Assembly (NCBI GenBank): GCA_039545355.1
Contig: BCJJ01000023.1
Span: 714,397-778,396, forward strand
DNA: 64,000 nucleotides
Direction: 5' to 3'
DNA from: Trichosporon coremiiforme
Taxonomy: Eukaryota; Basidiomycota; Tremellomycetes; Trichosporonales; Trichosporonaceae
Shown here in pieces: positions 46,501 through 57,211 of this stretch. The notes beneath the pieces are model-generated. The model worked only from the letters and a program-made list of their open reading frames with translations. It did not search any database and had not been told where the DNA came from. The number at the start of each line of letters is the position of its first letter. The first letter of the stretch is position 1. A program made the translations under genes and the position numbers.

Positions 46501-47509
46501 TCCTAGGGCAAGTCGACAATGGCCACCTTGCGCTGTCCGATCTAGAAGGCCCAACCAGCTCGAGATGCCTGAAGCTCGCCGAAATTCACTCGGTAAGTGT
46601 TGGACATTACAGTTTCGCTGACCACAGACTGCGTGAGTTCAAACGACGGCTGATGCCCGTGCACTTGCTAACTTGGAAAGCGTTGACTTCGCCAAGAGTG
46701 AGTCACCAATATTCACGAGGTAGCTGACAAGCAGCTGGCATCGCAGCCGAGCTCGAGCCGCAGCTCAGGCCAGAGAAGTGGCCAGACTTCATGGGGAAGG
46801 TGAGTCGCATGATGCTTGCAATCCGCTGATTTCGAGCGACTCATGCAGACCTATAAAAGCAAGAAGATTCTGGGCGTTCTCTTTAGGCGCGTGCAAGAGG
46901 AACCGAAGTTTGAGCCCTCTGATATCCGCCGGGCTGGGTACGATCCCGAGCACTGGCTTTATGGCCACCCCCAGTATCACGACATCTACACCCGCCTCAT
47001 GGCCGTCAAAGCTGGGTACGAGTGCGACATGCACTACGCCATGCGTCGATTCTCCGCGACGGAACTTGAGATCGTCTCGGGGATCGTAACGTATCACAAG
47101 CAAAGGAAGACATCGAGAGACGTCACAGACGCCAGCGTTAGTTCAGAATTTGTGGACCGACTGACACGAGCAGGAGTCTCTGAAAGACCACTATGAGCAC
47201 ATCACGAACTTGTGTCGCGACCAAGCGCGGAAGTGTCTCGAGGGTTTCATCGTCCCTGCCGACTACACGGCCATGCAGATTGTCGCGATCCACGCTTACT
47301 TCCCTACATACGGCAAGCAATTCATCCAGCAGTGGGATAAGCGTGGTGCGCAGAACGTCTGGGGTCCGCACGCGCCGGACGACCCGGATCTCCTCCCGCC
47401 CAAGTAAGTAATAGTATGCGACGCTGCTGAAAAGTACAGGCCGATGGTCTCGTTTGCTTGGGTTTTCAAGCAGGAGCTCCTCGAGCTCGCGCAGATCTCC
47501 GCATTCTGA
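43537..47509 (+). CDS. RNA-dependent RNA polymerase (RNAi pathway)
   Basis: Sixteen exons: 43537-43854, 43904-44266, 44304-44736, 44770-45224, 45268-45458, 45496-45610, 45653-46212, 46251-46279, 46318-46457, 46494-46592, 46628-46632, 46681-46697, 46735-46799, 46849-47136, 47174-47403, 47440-47509; phases sum exactly to 1125 residues. It is a cellular RdRP (QDE-1/Rdp1 type) that makes double-stranded RNA for silencing. Core blocks: FTDGCGVAGIEVMRQAAKSM, FRLGGAKGVLTFWPGM, QAAFLNRQFINIMSACGIP, GPVVVCRAPALHPGDVRTA, and the catalytic Asp triad in GGGDLDGDDFTVIWD. That motif is carried by the 29-nt exon 8. CLKLAEIHSTAVDFAKTGIA is assembled from exons 10-13, including exons of 5 and 17 nt. Intron 5 (45459-45495) appears to be GC-AG (GCGAGT). 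The start could also be ATG 43543. An intact RdRP suggests a working RNAi system, though Dicer and Argonaute are not in this window. Confidence 0.95.
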
Positions 47510-49597
47510 GGCGCGCAGCTGTAACCCGACGATGTTCTTATGACTGTGCACAGGTGACTGTTAGCGGGCGGGATGGTGAACCATATGAGGGAGAGTAGGC
47601 ACACGCAAAGAAACTGTGAGCAACAACAGCAACTGGAGCGTTTGTATAGATATGAATCGCAGGGCAGAGTCCAGAGCCATCCTACCATCTACGGTACAGC
47701 AATGTCAATGTCCAGTGCGATGACGAAACAGGGAGCGGTAGTGTGAGTGCGTCGAAGCGACCGAGTTGACGCGGACGCGTGTCGCGTGTCAGACATCCAA
47801 AAGAGGCAATGAAGGTGAAGCGGGTAAGTGAGGTGTGTGCCTTTTGTTGTTTTCGATTCCCAACGAGACGTAGCACGCCTTACTGAAATCCTGGGTAGTG
47901 GGCCGGGGCGTTGGGCGAGCTAAACTGCAGCGCTGCAGCGATATCAGCCATGGTCAGCCATGTGTGTCAGATCCGAGGTCTGAAAGTGGAAGAGAGAAGA
48001 GAGACGTGAGGCGCACATAGGCGCAGCGGCGCAGCGGGCCTCGAATCAGATGTCAAGGGCGTTTTGTTTTGCGCCCTCGATCTGCGACATGTGCAGCGTG
48101 CTCCTCTGCTCGTCGAACCGTCGAGCGGGCGTGCGGGCGAGCAAAAGTCTGGACTGGCGATCGGCGAAGATACCAGAAAAGAGGCGATCCGGTGGATCCT
48201 TAAGAATGTCGACAGACAGAGCGAAGTCCTAAGACGACGAAAGGGACGTCGAGGGACGCAGCGTCATCGACGGTTCATCAGCGGCCAGTACGCCAGTGCT
48301 GGGCCGAGGGCCGAGGGCGTGAGGACGTGAGGGTGTGAGGACGCGCGGATGAATCATGACGAGCTAGCAGCGAGCCAGGGAAGGCTTGGGGCTGTCGAGG
48401 CTAAGGGTCCAACTGCCTCTGTCTAATGAGCGGTGTTGTGCGAGCAGCACCTCACAGGATCGCAGGATCGCAGGATATCGCAGCGCAATGCATGAGTCAT
48501 ATGCCTGTACACCTGTGCACTGGCTCAGCGGCATGAGCGGACTGGACACCCGCAGCAAGCTTCTCACGACCACACCCGTTGCCATATGAACTTTGAGACA
48601 GCTTTGGGTAGTATCAATGGCGCGCGGCTCGGCTGACGGCTCGACGCGAAGCCGGACGGCACCACGGGCGAAACCAACGGTCGAAAGGTCGAAAGGTCGA
48701 AACGGTCGAAACGGGCGAGGCGCGGCGCGCACTGCGATTTTGATTGCGGTACGCGAACATGCGAAGCGTCCTCTGGGCCTCTGATGCACCACCCCACCGA
48801 ACCGAACAGCCAGCGGTTCCCCTTGTGGTCCTCTCGCAGACAGAAGCGCATTAACCGGATGAGGGAAGCATTACGGGGCGGATTAGCGGGATTAATTCAG
48901 CACAAGCACAGCGCACACAGCGGTTACGGGGTACGCTGCACAGGGCAGAGGGCGCCCTTGGCGCCCCTCCCTGCTTCGCCTGGCTGGCCCCTCATCGCTG
49001 CTGGGGTCGCAGGCCTGTCGCCCGCTCAGGAGGGGGACAGGCTCGCCAGGTGTCGCCTCAGCAGGCACAGGGCTTCCTGTTCGCAGTGTCTGTGGGCGGA
49101 AATGTCAGGTCCTGCGAGCTTACGCGAGCCTAACGCTCGTGCAGCCGTGCATCGCGAGTGACTCGCTGTGATATTCTGGGTGCAGGCAATGCAGCATGCA
49201 GCGGGCAGCGGGTGAGAGGGGGGGCGTGGTGCTGGCGGTCACCATACGCGACCCACCAGGTAGGCACCGTACGGACGAGACCATAGGAAGCCATAGGCAG
49301 GCACCGTAGGTGGTCCCATCAACCCACCGCCTAACGCCTGCTTGGTCTGCCTGGCCTGGCCGCTAGCCCGCCTGGCAGTCGGCCATCCACGACTGTCGTC
49401 CCTACCCTGGCCCCCGGCCCTTCACCTTTGCCTCCCACCTGGCACCTGGCACCTGGCACCTGGCACCTGGCACTGCACTGCACAACCACTCTCGATCTCC
49501 ATCCGCCTTTTGCTCTCTTCAACTTCACTCAACCACCCACTCTCTCCCTTCTTTCATCCATCCTCCCCACCCCTACTCCACCACCAGCGTATCAACA
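47510..49597. other. 2.1-kb intergenic region
   Basis: Between RdRP and RHO1. Short ORFs on both strands lack domains and splice continuity. Small repeats are present: cgcaggatcgcaggatcgcagg at about 48460 and gtcgaaaggtcgaaaggtcgaaacggtcgaaacg at about 48680-48715. The last 150 bases form the pyrimidine-rich RHO1 leader. No RNA gene was recognised. Confidence 0.5.
49436..49470. repeat. CACCTGG tandem repeat (five copies)
   Basis: Five perfect 7-bp units lie about 130 bp upstream of the RHO1 ATG, followed by two cactg units. CACCTG is an E-box-like word, so the repeat could also be a cluster of binding sites, but that is speculation. Confidence 0.85.
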
Positions 49598-50886
49598 ATG
49601 TCCGGCGAGATCAGAAGGAAGCTTGTCATCGTCGGTACGTTTCTGCTCCCCGCCCGCCGCCATCTCCACCGCGCCAGCCCAGCCCCCCGCACGCCTGCGC
49701 ACCGTCGTGTTTCCTCCCCCCCTTTCACCAACAATGTCCGCCTCCAGCCATCCCTCTCGCCACTCCGCACCGTCTGCTTCCCGCCACGAGCATGCGCGCA
49801 CCGCCGCATAGCATCGCCGCTCCTCCCTGGGCTTGACTCCATCTAACCCCCAAGCATCCCCACGCACGAAAGAAAACATGAAAACTGACTAGCAGGTGAC
49901 GGCGCGTGCGGCAAGACGTGTCTGTGAGTTTTGCACCGCCGCGTGACACAGGGTTCCCTCCTTTCCACCCATCCCATCGTCGCGGCCGTCGAAACTGCCG
50001 TGTTTTGCGCCTCTGGAGGCGTGTGATCGAGCGCAGTCCGGTCTCAGCAAAAGCCGCAAGTGCATACTGATTGCGCCGCTGCTTCGCCGCTGCCGCGCTT
50101 TTGCCGCACAATCGCAGTCAGCAGACACACGCACTTGTTTGCGATGCCGAGGAAGATTTGGGAACCCTCGCGCTATCATAGCACCCTGGTATCACTACTG
50201 ACTTCCCTTTCAGTCTCATCGTCTTCAGCAAGGGCATGTTCCCCGAGGTACGTGCGCGCTTGGGCCTTGATCCTTCCCTCATGGCAATGGATCAGGCTGC
50301 TTCTCCGGAACAACACGCGGACAGGCCCGCTGACGTTCCAGGTCTACGTCCCCACCGTCTTCGAGAACTACGTTGCCGATGTCGAGGTCGATGGCAGGAA
50401 GGTTGAGCTGGCCCTCTGGGATACCGCTGGTCAGGAGGACTAGTGAGTTGCAGCTTTGCCGGACGACAACTTGAGGACTAACGCCGCAGCGACCGTCTCC
50501 GTCCCCTGTCGTACCCCGACTCGCACGTCATTCTTATCTGTTACGCGGTCGACTCGCCCGACTCGCTGGACAACGTTCAAGAAAAGTGGATTTCCGAGGT
50601 CAAGCACTTCTGCTCGGGACTTCCCATCATTCTTGTTGCGTGCAAGCAGGACCTGCGTGACGACCCGAAGACCATCCAGGACCTCGCGCGCATGAACCAG
50701 CGCCCCGTCACCAGGCAGGAGGGCCAGGCCGTCGCCCAGAAGATCGGAGCCACCGCCTACGTCGAGTGCTCGGCCAAGAACGGAACTGGCGTTCGCGAGG
50801 TCTTCCAGACGGCCACCAAGGCTGCCCTGTCAGCCAAGAAGCAGGGAAAGAACGGCAAGCCCAAGAAGCCTTGCGTCGTCCTCTAG
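49598..50886 (+). CDS. RHO1: Rho1-type small GTPase
   Basis: Five exons (49598-49634, 49896-49923, 50214-50247, 50342-50442, 50490-50886), 198 residues. Rho1 controls cell-wall glucan synthesis, protein kinase C and actin. Motifs: G1 GDGACGKT, which lies wholly on the 28-nt exon 2; switch [19 protein letters not shown]3 [21 protein letters not shown]4 written as ACKQDLR, where the usual NKKD Asn-Lys is replaced by Cys-Lys-Gln-Asp, as is seen in some fungal Rho1 proteins; G5 [10 protein letters not shown]. The C-terminus is polybasic and ends CVVL, a CAAX box whose Leu favours geranylgeranylation. The first two introns are long for this genome (261 and 290 nt). Family-level identification is secure; Rho1 is preferred over other Rho proteins because of the switch II and helix regions. 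Confidence 0.96.
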
Positions 50887-51992
50887 ATATGTAACTTATA
50901 GCGAGCTCTGCGTGTCTCTGGGCGCACGCTCCGACCGAGCTTGATCCCAGCCTTTGTAATGCTACCCTCGACGCCGTTTCATTCATTCTCTCATCCTCAA
51001 GATTTCCCTCTCTTATCCCCCCTACGATGTGCAGCCGCTTTGGGCCCCAGCTCGAGGCGTTGTTCATAATCAAACACCTACCACGCTGTCGTCTCCATCA
51101 CCTGCCTGTTACGCTTCCACCGACGAACAAACGCACCCTTACCCTCTCCACCGCTACCGTTTGACGATACCAATTTGTGATTCTTTGCTCTCTGGAATAT
51201 CCCTATACTTTGGGCTGCGACTGGGAGCAACGAACGGCATAATCTTCCCTTCTACTGGCCCGTAGCCACCGATGTTATGAGTGAAAGAGTTGCCTGCCAG
51301 CTTGGCTCGGGCGCGGGCGGGGATCTGACATGTCACCGGCGCTGTTGAGCCGAAGATGACAGCGCACTGCTTCGGCATGCGGGCAGTCAGTGCGGAACAG
51401 AATGCGGTGTTGGCGACGCATACCGTGCCAAGTTCGGGGTACGGCATTGGCGGACTTGGAGGGGTAGAAGCTGTGCATGGAATCAGCATGTGGACGGACG
51501 CATCGGAAGTCGAGCGAGCATCAAGGTGCTGGGCGGCTGTGCTGCAAAGTGAGACGATCGAGCCAGGGTCCAGCGTAGAGGCAACCCACTGTCCGGGCGC
51601 GCCTCTCTGTGCAGACGACGGGCGACTGGCTGGCCGGACCGCGTCTGTCGCGTATCATGCTCAGAGCGCAGCTAGCTCAGCGAATGACAGGTGTAAGCTC
51701 AGAACAAGGCACGGGGCCACGTGCTGCTGCGTGCTGGTGCGTCCAGCCTGGCGCCAGCTTGACGCCCAGCTTGACGTGACTGAGACGGTGGTTTGAGGAA
51801 GACCGAGTGGAGGCCCGCATTGCACGCTGCGCTTGCAACAGGGTGGTCTCAGCCCGCATCCCGGTCAGGCAGTCAGGCAGCTGGCGGGCACGTACCGCAG
51901 CCACGACCTCGTCAACATCACTGTTTCCAGCACACAACCTCCCTCGCCCCGCCACGACCTCGACATCTCGCCCCGACTGCAGGGAGGGACTA
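50887..51992. other. 1.1-kb intergenic region
   Basis: Head-to-tail spacer from RHO1 to the VPS9-CUE gene. It carries RHO1 3' sequence and the downstream promoter. A reading frame open from 51807 continues into the VPS9-CUE gene, but no family feature supports an earlier start. Nothing else recognised. Confidence 0.5.
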
Positions 51993-54900
51993 ATGAGCAT
52001 GAGCACCGATGAGCGGATAGACCCCGCACCGCCGCCGCCGCCGACCGAGCAGGCCGTCGACACCAACAACAACCCTCCACCAGCAGCCGACATCCCGTCT
52101 GGCGAGAAGGGCGAGGTCGCACCAGGCGCGAGCGCGAGCGCGAGTCCGAATACCGCACCGGGTATCAAGGCCGTGGACCCAGAGCACAGAAGCACAGATC
52201 TGGAGACCGCCGGCCAAGCGAGCCCGAAGAAGGACAACGATGACGGAACGACTCGTCAGGGTGAAGTGATCGACAAGAAGGTCACGCCGGATGACGGCGC
52301 AGCTAGCAAGGACGACCCCACACCACCACCGGTAACGAAGGAGGAGGACAAGGCCGAGGCCAAGGAGGAGCCCGGGCAGCCGTCCAAGCTCGACGCGTCG
52401 CACCCGGCTCAACCAACTTCCTCAGCACCGGCCGACAAGCCAGAGGAGTCGTCTTTCACTCCCACACAGCCGCCAAAGGACGAGATCAAGGCTCTCCCCC
52501 CCACCACCGTTCTTTCTCCAGCTACCTCGAGCGACGCTGCGTCTCTCCCCGAAGTATCGCCCAGTATGGTCGAAGGAGCCGCGACGCCGAAACCGAAGGC
52601 CCCTGCCTCTTCCTTCCCACAGCAGCCTGCAGTTGAAGCAACCCCAGCCCCGTCCACGGCCCCCGCTACTGCCGAGCCCGGAACGACACCAGCCCCCTTC
52701 CCTGTCTCACAGCCGGGCGCACCGGCCAAACCCCCGCCAGGCGCGCCGCCAGAGGAGACGCAGCCGACACCAGCGCGCGCCGAGGGATTAGCGGCGTTCC
52801 AGACGCCCGGAGCCTCAACTCGCATCTCGCCAGATCTCGCTGAGTTTGACCCGTTCGCGACGCCCGCACCGACGAAACCTGCGCAGCCGCCGAAGCTCCC
52901 TCAGCGGCCTCACATCAGGACTGATTCTGTGCGATCCTCGGGTGCGCCTCCGGCTCCAGCGCAGGCGGGACAGGCCGCAGCGGGGCCGTCAAGGTCACAG
53001 CGTCTTCCGTCCCGACAGGACTCTCGGCCGGGAAGCGCACAGAGGAGCGCTCAAGGTAGTGCCCAGGGTAGCAGGAGTGGGACGCCGAACCCGAGAAGAC
53101 AGAACAGCGAGGAGAACGAGCCGGCGTTCAACTTTGCGGGCTTCCTGAGGGACCTCAAGGTCAAGTCTGCAGAGCCGGTCGCGCGGTACTTAAAGAGGTG
53201 AGCTGGCTAAACGCGGCGCAGCTGACAACGCAGTTTCCTGACCAACTTCTCCAAGAAGCCGTTCACGGTCAACGAGCAGATCAAGCTAATTCGGGACTTC
53301 CTCGAGGTGAGTCCAGCTCCGTACTCAGGGCATGAAGAGCTGACATTCCAGTTTATCTCTGAGCGTATGCGCCGCGTCGAGCCGTGGAAATCCCAGTCCG
53401 CGACCGAGTTCGACAACGCGCTCGAGGCGATGGAGAAGCTCGTCATGAACCGTCTCTATCCCTACACGTTCACCCCGCAGATCTCGCCCACGACACCGAT
53501 CACGACGGACGACCTGGAGCGCGACGCCGTGTTTGCGCAGCGCGTCCGTCTCTTCGGCTGGGTACGCGAGGGCCACCTCGATGTGCCGGAGAGTGATGCG
53601 GCGGCGGGCTTCCTCGGATTCGCAGAGCAGGGTGAGTGTCCCTCACACAACTGTCGGAGTTCCGCGCTTAAGCTGACGACAGAACTTCTCAAGATCAACC
53701 ACTACAAGGCACCTAGGGACAAGATGATCTGTATCCTGAACTGCTGCAAGGTTATCTTCGGCTTGATCCGGCACACGAGCGGCAACACGGCCGGTGCAGA
53801 CGCCTTCATCCCCATCCTCATCTTTGTCGTGCTCCGCGCGAATCCGGACAATATGCTCAGCAACCTCGAGTATATTAACCGATTCCGGAATCCCGAGAAG
53901 CTGACCGGCGAGGCGGGGTACTACCTGAGCAGTTTGGTGAGTGCGATTGGGGCGCGGAGGCTTCACCAAGCTGTATAAGCTATGTGGCGATTGTAGTCCA
54001 AGCTGACAGTCAGAGCGGCGCGATCCAGTTCATCGAGACAATGGACGCGTCAAGTCTCTCGAACATCACGCAGGAGGAGTTCGAGGCGAACGTCGAGAAA
54101 GCGATCCAGGAGCTCCCATCGAGTCCCACTTCTCCGCGTTCTCAGCAGCGTTCCTCGGCGGACATGTCCATGTCGCCCTTCGCGACCTCGCCAGGCGAGG
54201 AGGCCGCGCGTCCCCTGGCTCTGCCAGCCACAGCCGCCGCGCTCGACGGCACACGGCGTTTCTTCCAGCGCACGGGAGATGCAGCGAAGGAGGCCGTCAG
54301 CCGTCCGCTCAGCGCGATAGGCAAAATTCTGCAGGACATGCAGGCGCCTGGCGACTCAGAGTCGGGCGAGGACACGGAAGATGAGAGGGAGAGAGCGAGG
54401 GCAGAGTACGAGCACCGCCGGCGTGCGAGCGCGGGCGGCGCGAGCGTCCACAGCGTGCACAGTGTGCATAGCACGCACAGCGCGCATAGCGTTCACACCC
54501 AGGGCATCCCCGTCCCAGCGGGAGGGACGCCGAAGACACCATCACGGCTTTTGGCCCAGCTGGGCCTCAGTCCAGGTGACAGCAGGCAGGGCAGCGAGCA
54601 GGGCACGCCGCACGGCACCCCTCCCCCTGGGAGCGAGTACAGGCCCGGCGAGCCGTACACGCCTGTTCCGCCTTCGCAGGCGTTCCAATCGCTGACGGCA
54701 CGGGAACAGCGCGAGCGCGAGCTGCGCGAGCAGCAGACGCTGTCCCATCCTCCACACCACGCGCCCTTGCCGGCGAACTACGCCCGAACCCACCCCCACC
54801 ACCCCGCGCACGCCCAGCACGCCCAGCACGCCCAGCCGCATCGGCACTTCACCCCACCCCCGCCCTCGAACCTGTACCGCCAACAACCGCCATCATACAC

Positions 54901-55171
54901 TCCGCCGCCGGCCCCCGTCTTCGATGCCGGGGAGATGGAGCGACAGCGAGACCTGGAAGAGAGGCAGAGGGAACAGGCACACTATGACCAGGCCCTGGCC
55001 GCGAGCCAGAGGGACCGATATGATGCTCACAGTAGGGAACAGGCGAAGCTGGCGAATATTGCGACGCTGCACCAGATGTTCCCGGCTCTGGACGAGGAGA
55101 TCGTCCAGATCGTGCTGGAGGCTTGTGGGGAGGATCTCGGGGCTGCGATCGACAGGTTGCTCGAGATGTGA
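51993..55171 (+). CDS. VPS9-domain Rab5 exchange factor with CUE domain
   Basis: Five exons (51993-53197, 53234-53306, 53352-53631, 53683-53936, 54014-55171), 989 residues. It is a Vps9-type guanine nucleotide exchange factor for Rab5/Vps21 GTPases in endosomal and vacuolar sorting. About 400 disordered Pro/Ala/Thr-rich residues precede the helical bundle FNFAGFLRDLKVKSAEPVAR, YLKSFLTNFSKKPFTVNEQI, then the VPS9 core: NALEAMEKLVMNRLYPYTF, INHYKAPRDKMICILNCCKV, GADAFIPILIFVVLRANP, the catalytic segment including the conserved Asp and Tyr, and LEYINRFRNPEKLTGEAGYY. SGAIQFIETMDASSLS completes it. A C-terminal His-rich repeat (HSVHSVHSTHSAHSVH) and HAQHAQHAQ tract precede a ubiquitin-binding CUE domain at about 947-989 (LHQMFPALDEEIVQIVLEAC). 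Yeast Vps9 has the same VPS9-CUE order but is only about half this long. Confidence 0.95.
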
Positions 55172-55310
55172 GCCGGGGGAAGTGGAAGCGGAGACGTTTA
55201 GATGACGCCGTAGAGTCCGGGAATCTATTATGCATTGTAACGAGTCCACAGCTATCTTATAAACTGGTATATGCCCTCGCTCTACGTCGTCCGGCTCGCC
55301 TTCAACTCGC

Positions 55311-57211
55311 CTAGAGCAGGACGAGCTTGGCCGCGCTCTTGCCCAGCGTCTTGTTCGGCAGCACGATGCAGCTCCGCACATGCACCTCGGGCATGAGCGT
55401 GACCTCGCTCGCGAGGACAGACACCGAAATGTCGCGCTTACCCTCCTCGTCCTCCCTTTCGGGCTCTCCGTCAACCCTCGCCCACAGGCCGAGGTTACAT
55501 CTGTCGCCCACGATGGCCTGGGACACGACGGCATGCGAGGCCACCTCTGTGCCCTCCATGACGATGGCGTTGGATATCCTGACACCGTCGCTGATCTGGA
55601 CTCCGGGGCCGATGGCGACGTTGGGTCCAATCTTGGCCGAGCTGTCAATGACGGCGCCGGGGTCGATGTACACTGGCTCGACGATCGTGGGACACTCCTC
55701 CCCGTCCTCCTTCTTCTGCTGGTGGTACAGGAGCTCGGGGTGCTGCGTCTTGTAGCTGTCGAGGTAGAGGGCACTGGCGGCCAGAGCAGATGCGGCAGTC
55801 TTGATCTGGCGCCAGGGCTCGGTGCACACGAACACAGTCATCTTCCGCGCTGCGGACAGGGGAGCGATGACGTTCTCTTCGAGCTGGAGCTTCTCGTCGC
55901 TCGGGGCGAGCGGGTTCAGCGACGCATGGGCTGTCTTCTCGTCCATTGCCACCTTGATGCTGTCGAAGACGGCCTTGTCGAACACTGGCGTTAGCTAAGG
56001 CTCATCACGGCAAAAAGCTTGACAGGACTGAGGGCTTGGTGTTGGCTCGGTGACTGGAAGCATTGATAGAGGATGAAGCGACAGGAGTGCGACGCCGATC
56101 ACACTGCCAGCGCACACCTCACACTTCCAACAGGTCAGATCCTCGGCAACACTCACAGTACACTCCGCCGTTGACCGTGTTGGAGATGTACGACTCGGGC
56201 TTCTCGACGTAGTGCAGCACGACGCTCGTGTCCGGGTCGTACACGATGCAGCCGTACTTGGACGCGTTCTCCTTCTTGACCTGGGGTATCAGCTTGGACA
56301 GCCCTGTGTGCAGCATTGGTCCCCGCCATGTCCTGCTATTCCGCTCGCCGAACGTCCAGCCGCCCGCTGATGCTCGCAGTACTCACCGGCACACCCATGA
56401 TAGTTCCGACGCCGCGGTGCTTCGTGTGCACGTCGAGGAGCTTCTCGAACGGGAACGTCGAGCAGATGTCAATGTTGCAGATAAAGATGTGGTCTGGCAC
56501 TGGCGCGCGCAGGATGGCGTCGCGGAAGTGGTACAGTCCACCAGCAGTGCCCAGAGCCTTGTACTCGCGGAGGTACCTGAGGTCAGCGACAGAGCCGAAG
56601 TCGCGGAAGCGTTGCCATGGGGCTAATCAGAGACCGAGAGATCAGCGAGCCCAAGAAGGTGCTGAGCGTTCATCCGGTCCGCAAATATTAGGCCGGCCGA
56701 GCTGACCGCCAAGTTGAATGCCGAGAGGATCCAACAGTGACCCCGAGAACCTGATGAGAAGAACCAGAGCGCTCGCTGCGCTCGCACTGAAGCACTCACG
56801 AAATCTTGATCTTGGGGAACTCGCGCTGCGCCTCCTTCACGAACGGGGCCATGACGCTGTCCTCGTAGAAGCCGATGAGGAAGACGTCGGTAAGTCCGGG
56901 AACCTGGGCGAGCGCCGCGAGGGGGTGCCACACCATGGGCTGGGCGTTAGCTCAAGCATGTGAGTGTGTCAACTAGGCGTACCTTGCCCGCGATGGGGAG
57001 GAGGGGCTTAGGGCCTGTGGTGTCAGCTGTCTCTTTTGGCGAGAAGGCTCGGTTCCGTGGTCGCTGTGGACAAGTGGAATGCGGCCAGTGATGCGCAGCC
57101 GGTGATGGCGGCGGATCGGGGGGCCCACTCACAGTCCAGAGTCAGAGGACGCATGCGGGTACCCTTTGAGGGCCCGCCGACGAGGATGACGCCCTTTGTG
57201 ACTGGGGCCAT
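55311..57211 (-). CDS. GDP-mannose pyrophosphorylase alpha-like protein (GMPPA type)
   Basis: Six exons (57211-57133, 57014-56983, 56939-56800, 56576-56387, 56280-56157, 55984-55311), 412 residues, phases consistent. The N-terminus KGVILVGGPSKGTRMRPLTL has the PSKG insertion that marks the alpha (regulatory) branch rather than the catalytic beta enzyme. PKPLLPIAGKPMVWHPLAAL, YLREYKALGTAGGLYHFRD, DHIFICNIDICSTFPFEKLL and NASKYGCIVYDPDTSVVLHY fill the nucleotidyltransferase fold; KPESYISNTVNGGVYLFDKA follows. A C-terminal left-handed beta-helix is shown by hexapeptides such as IDPGAVIDSSAKIGPNVAIG and ISNAIVMEGTEVASHAVVSQ, ending in a family-typical SCIVLPNKTLGKS. It likely regulates supply of GDP-mannose for wall mannan, glycosylation and any capsule. 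The frame MLHTGLSK at 56316 is intronic. It is convergent with the VPS9-CUE gene (139 bp apart). Confidence 0.93.

Noticed and set aside
48064..48330. 88-codon plus-strand ORF between RdRP and RHO1
   Set aside because: Single short frame, overlapping another ORF, with no domain, leader or splice signals.
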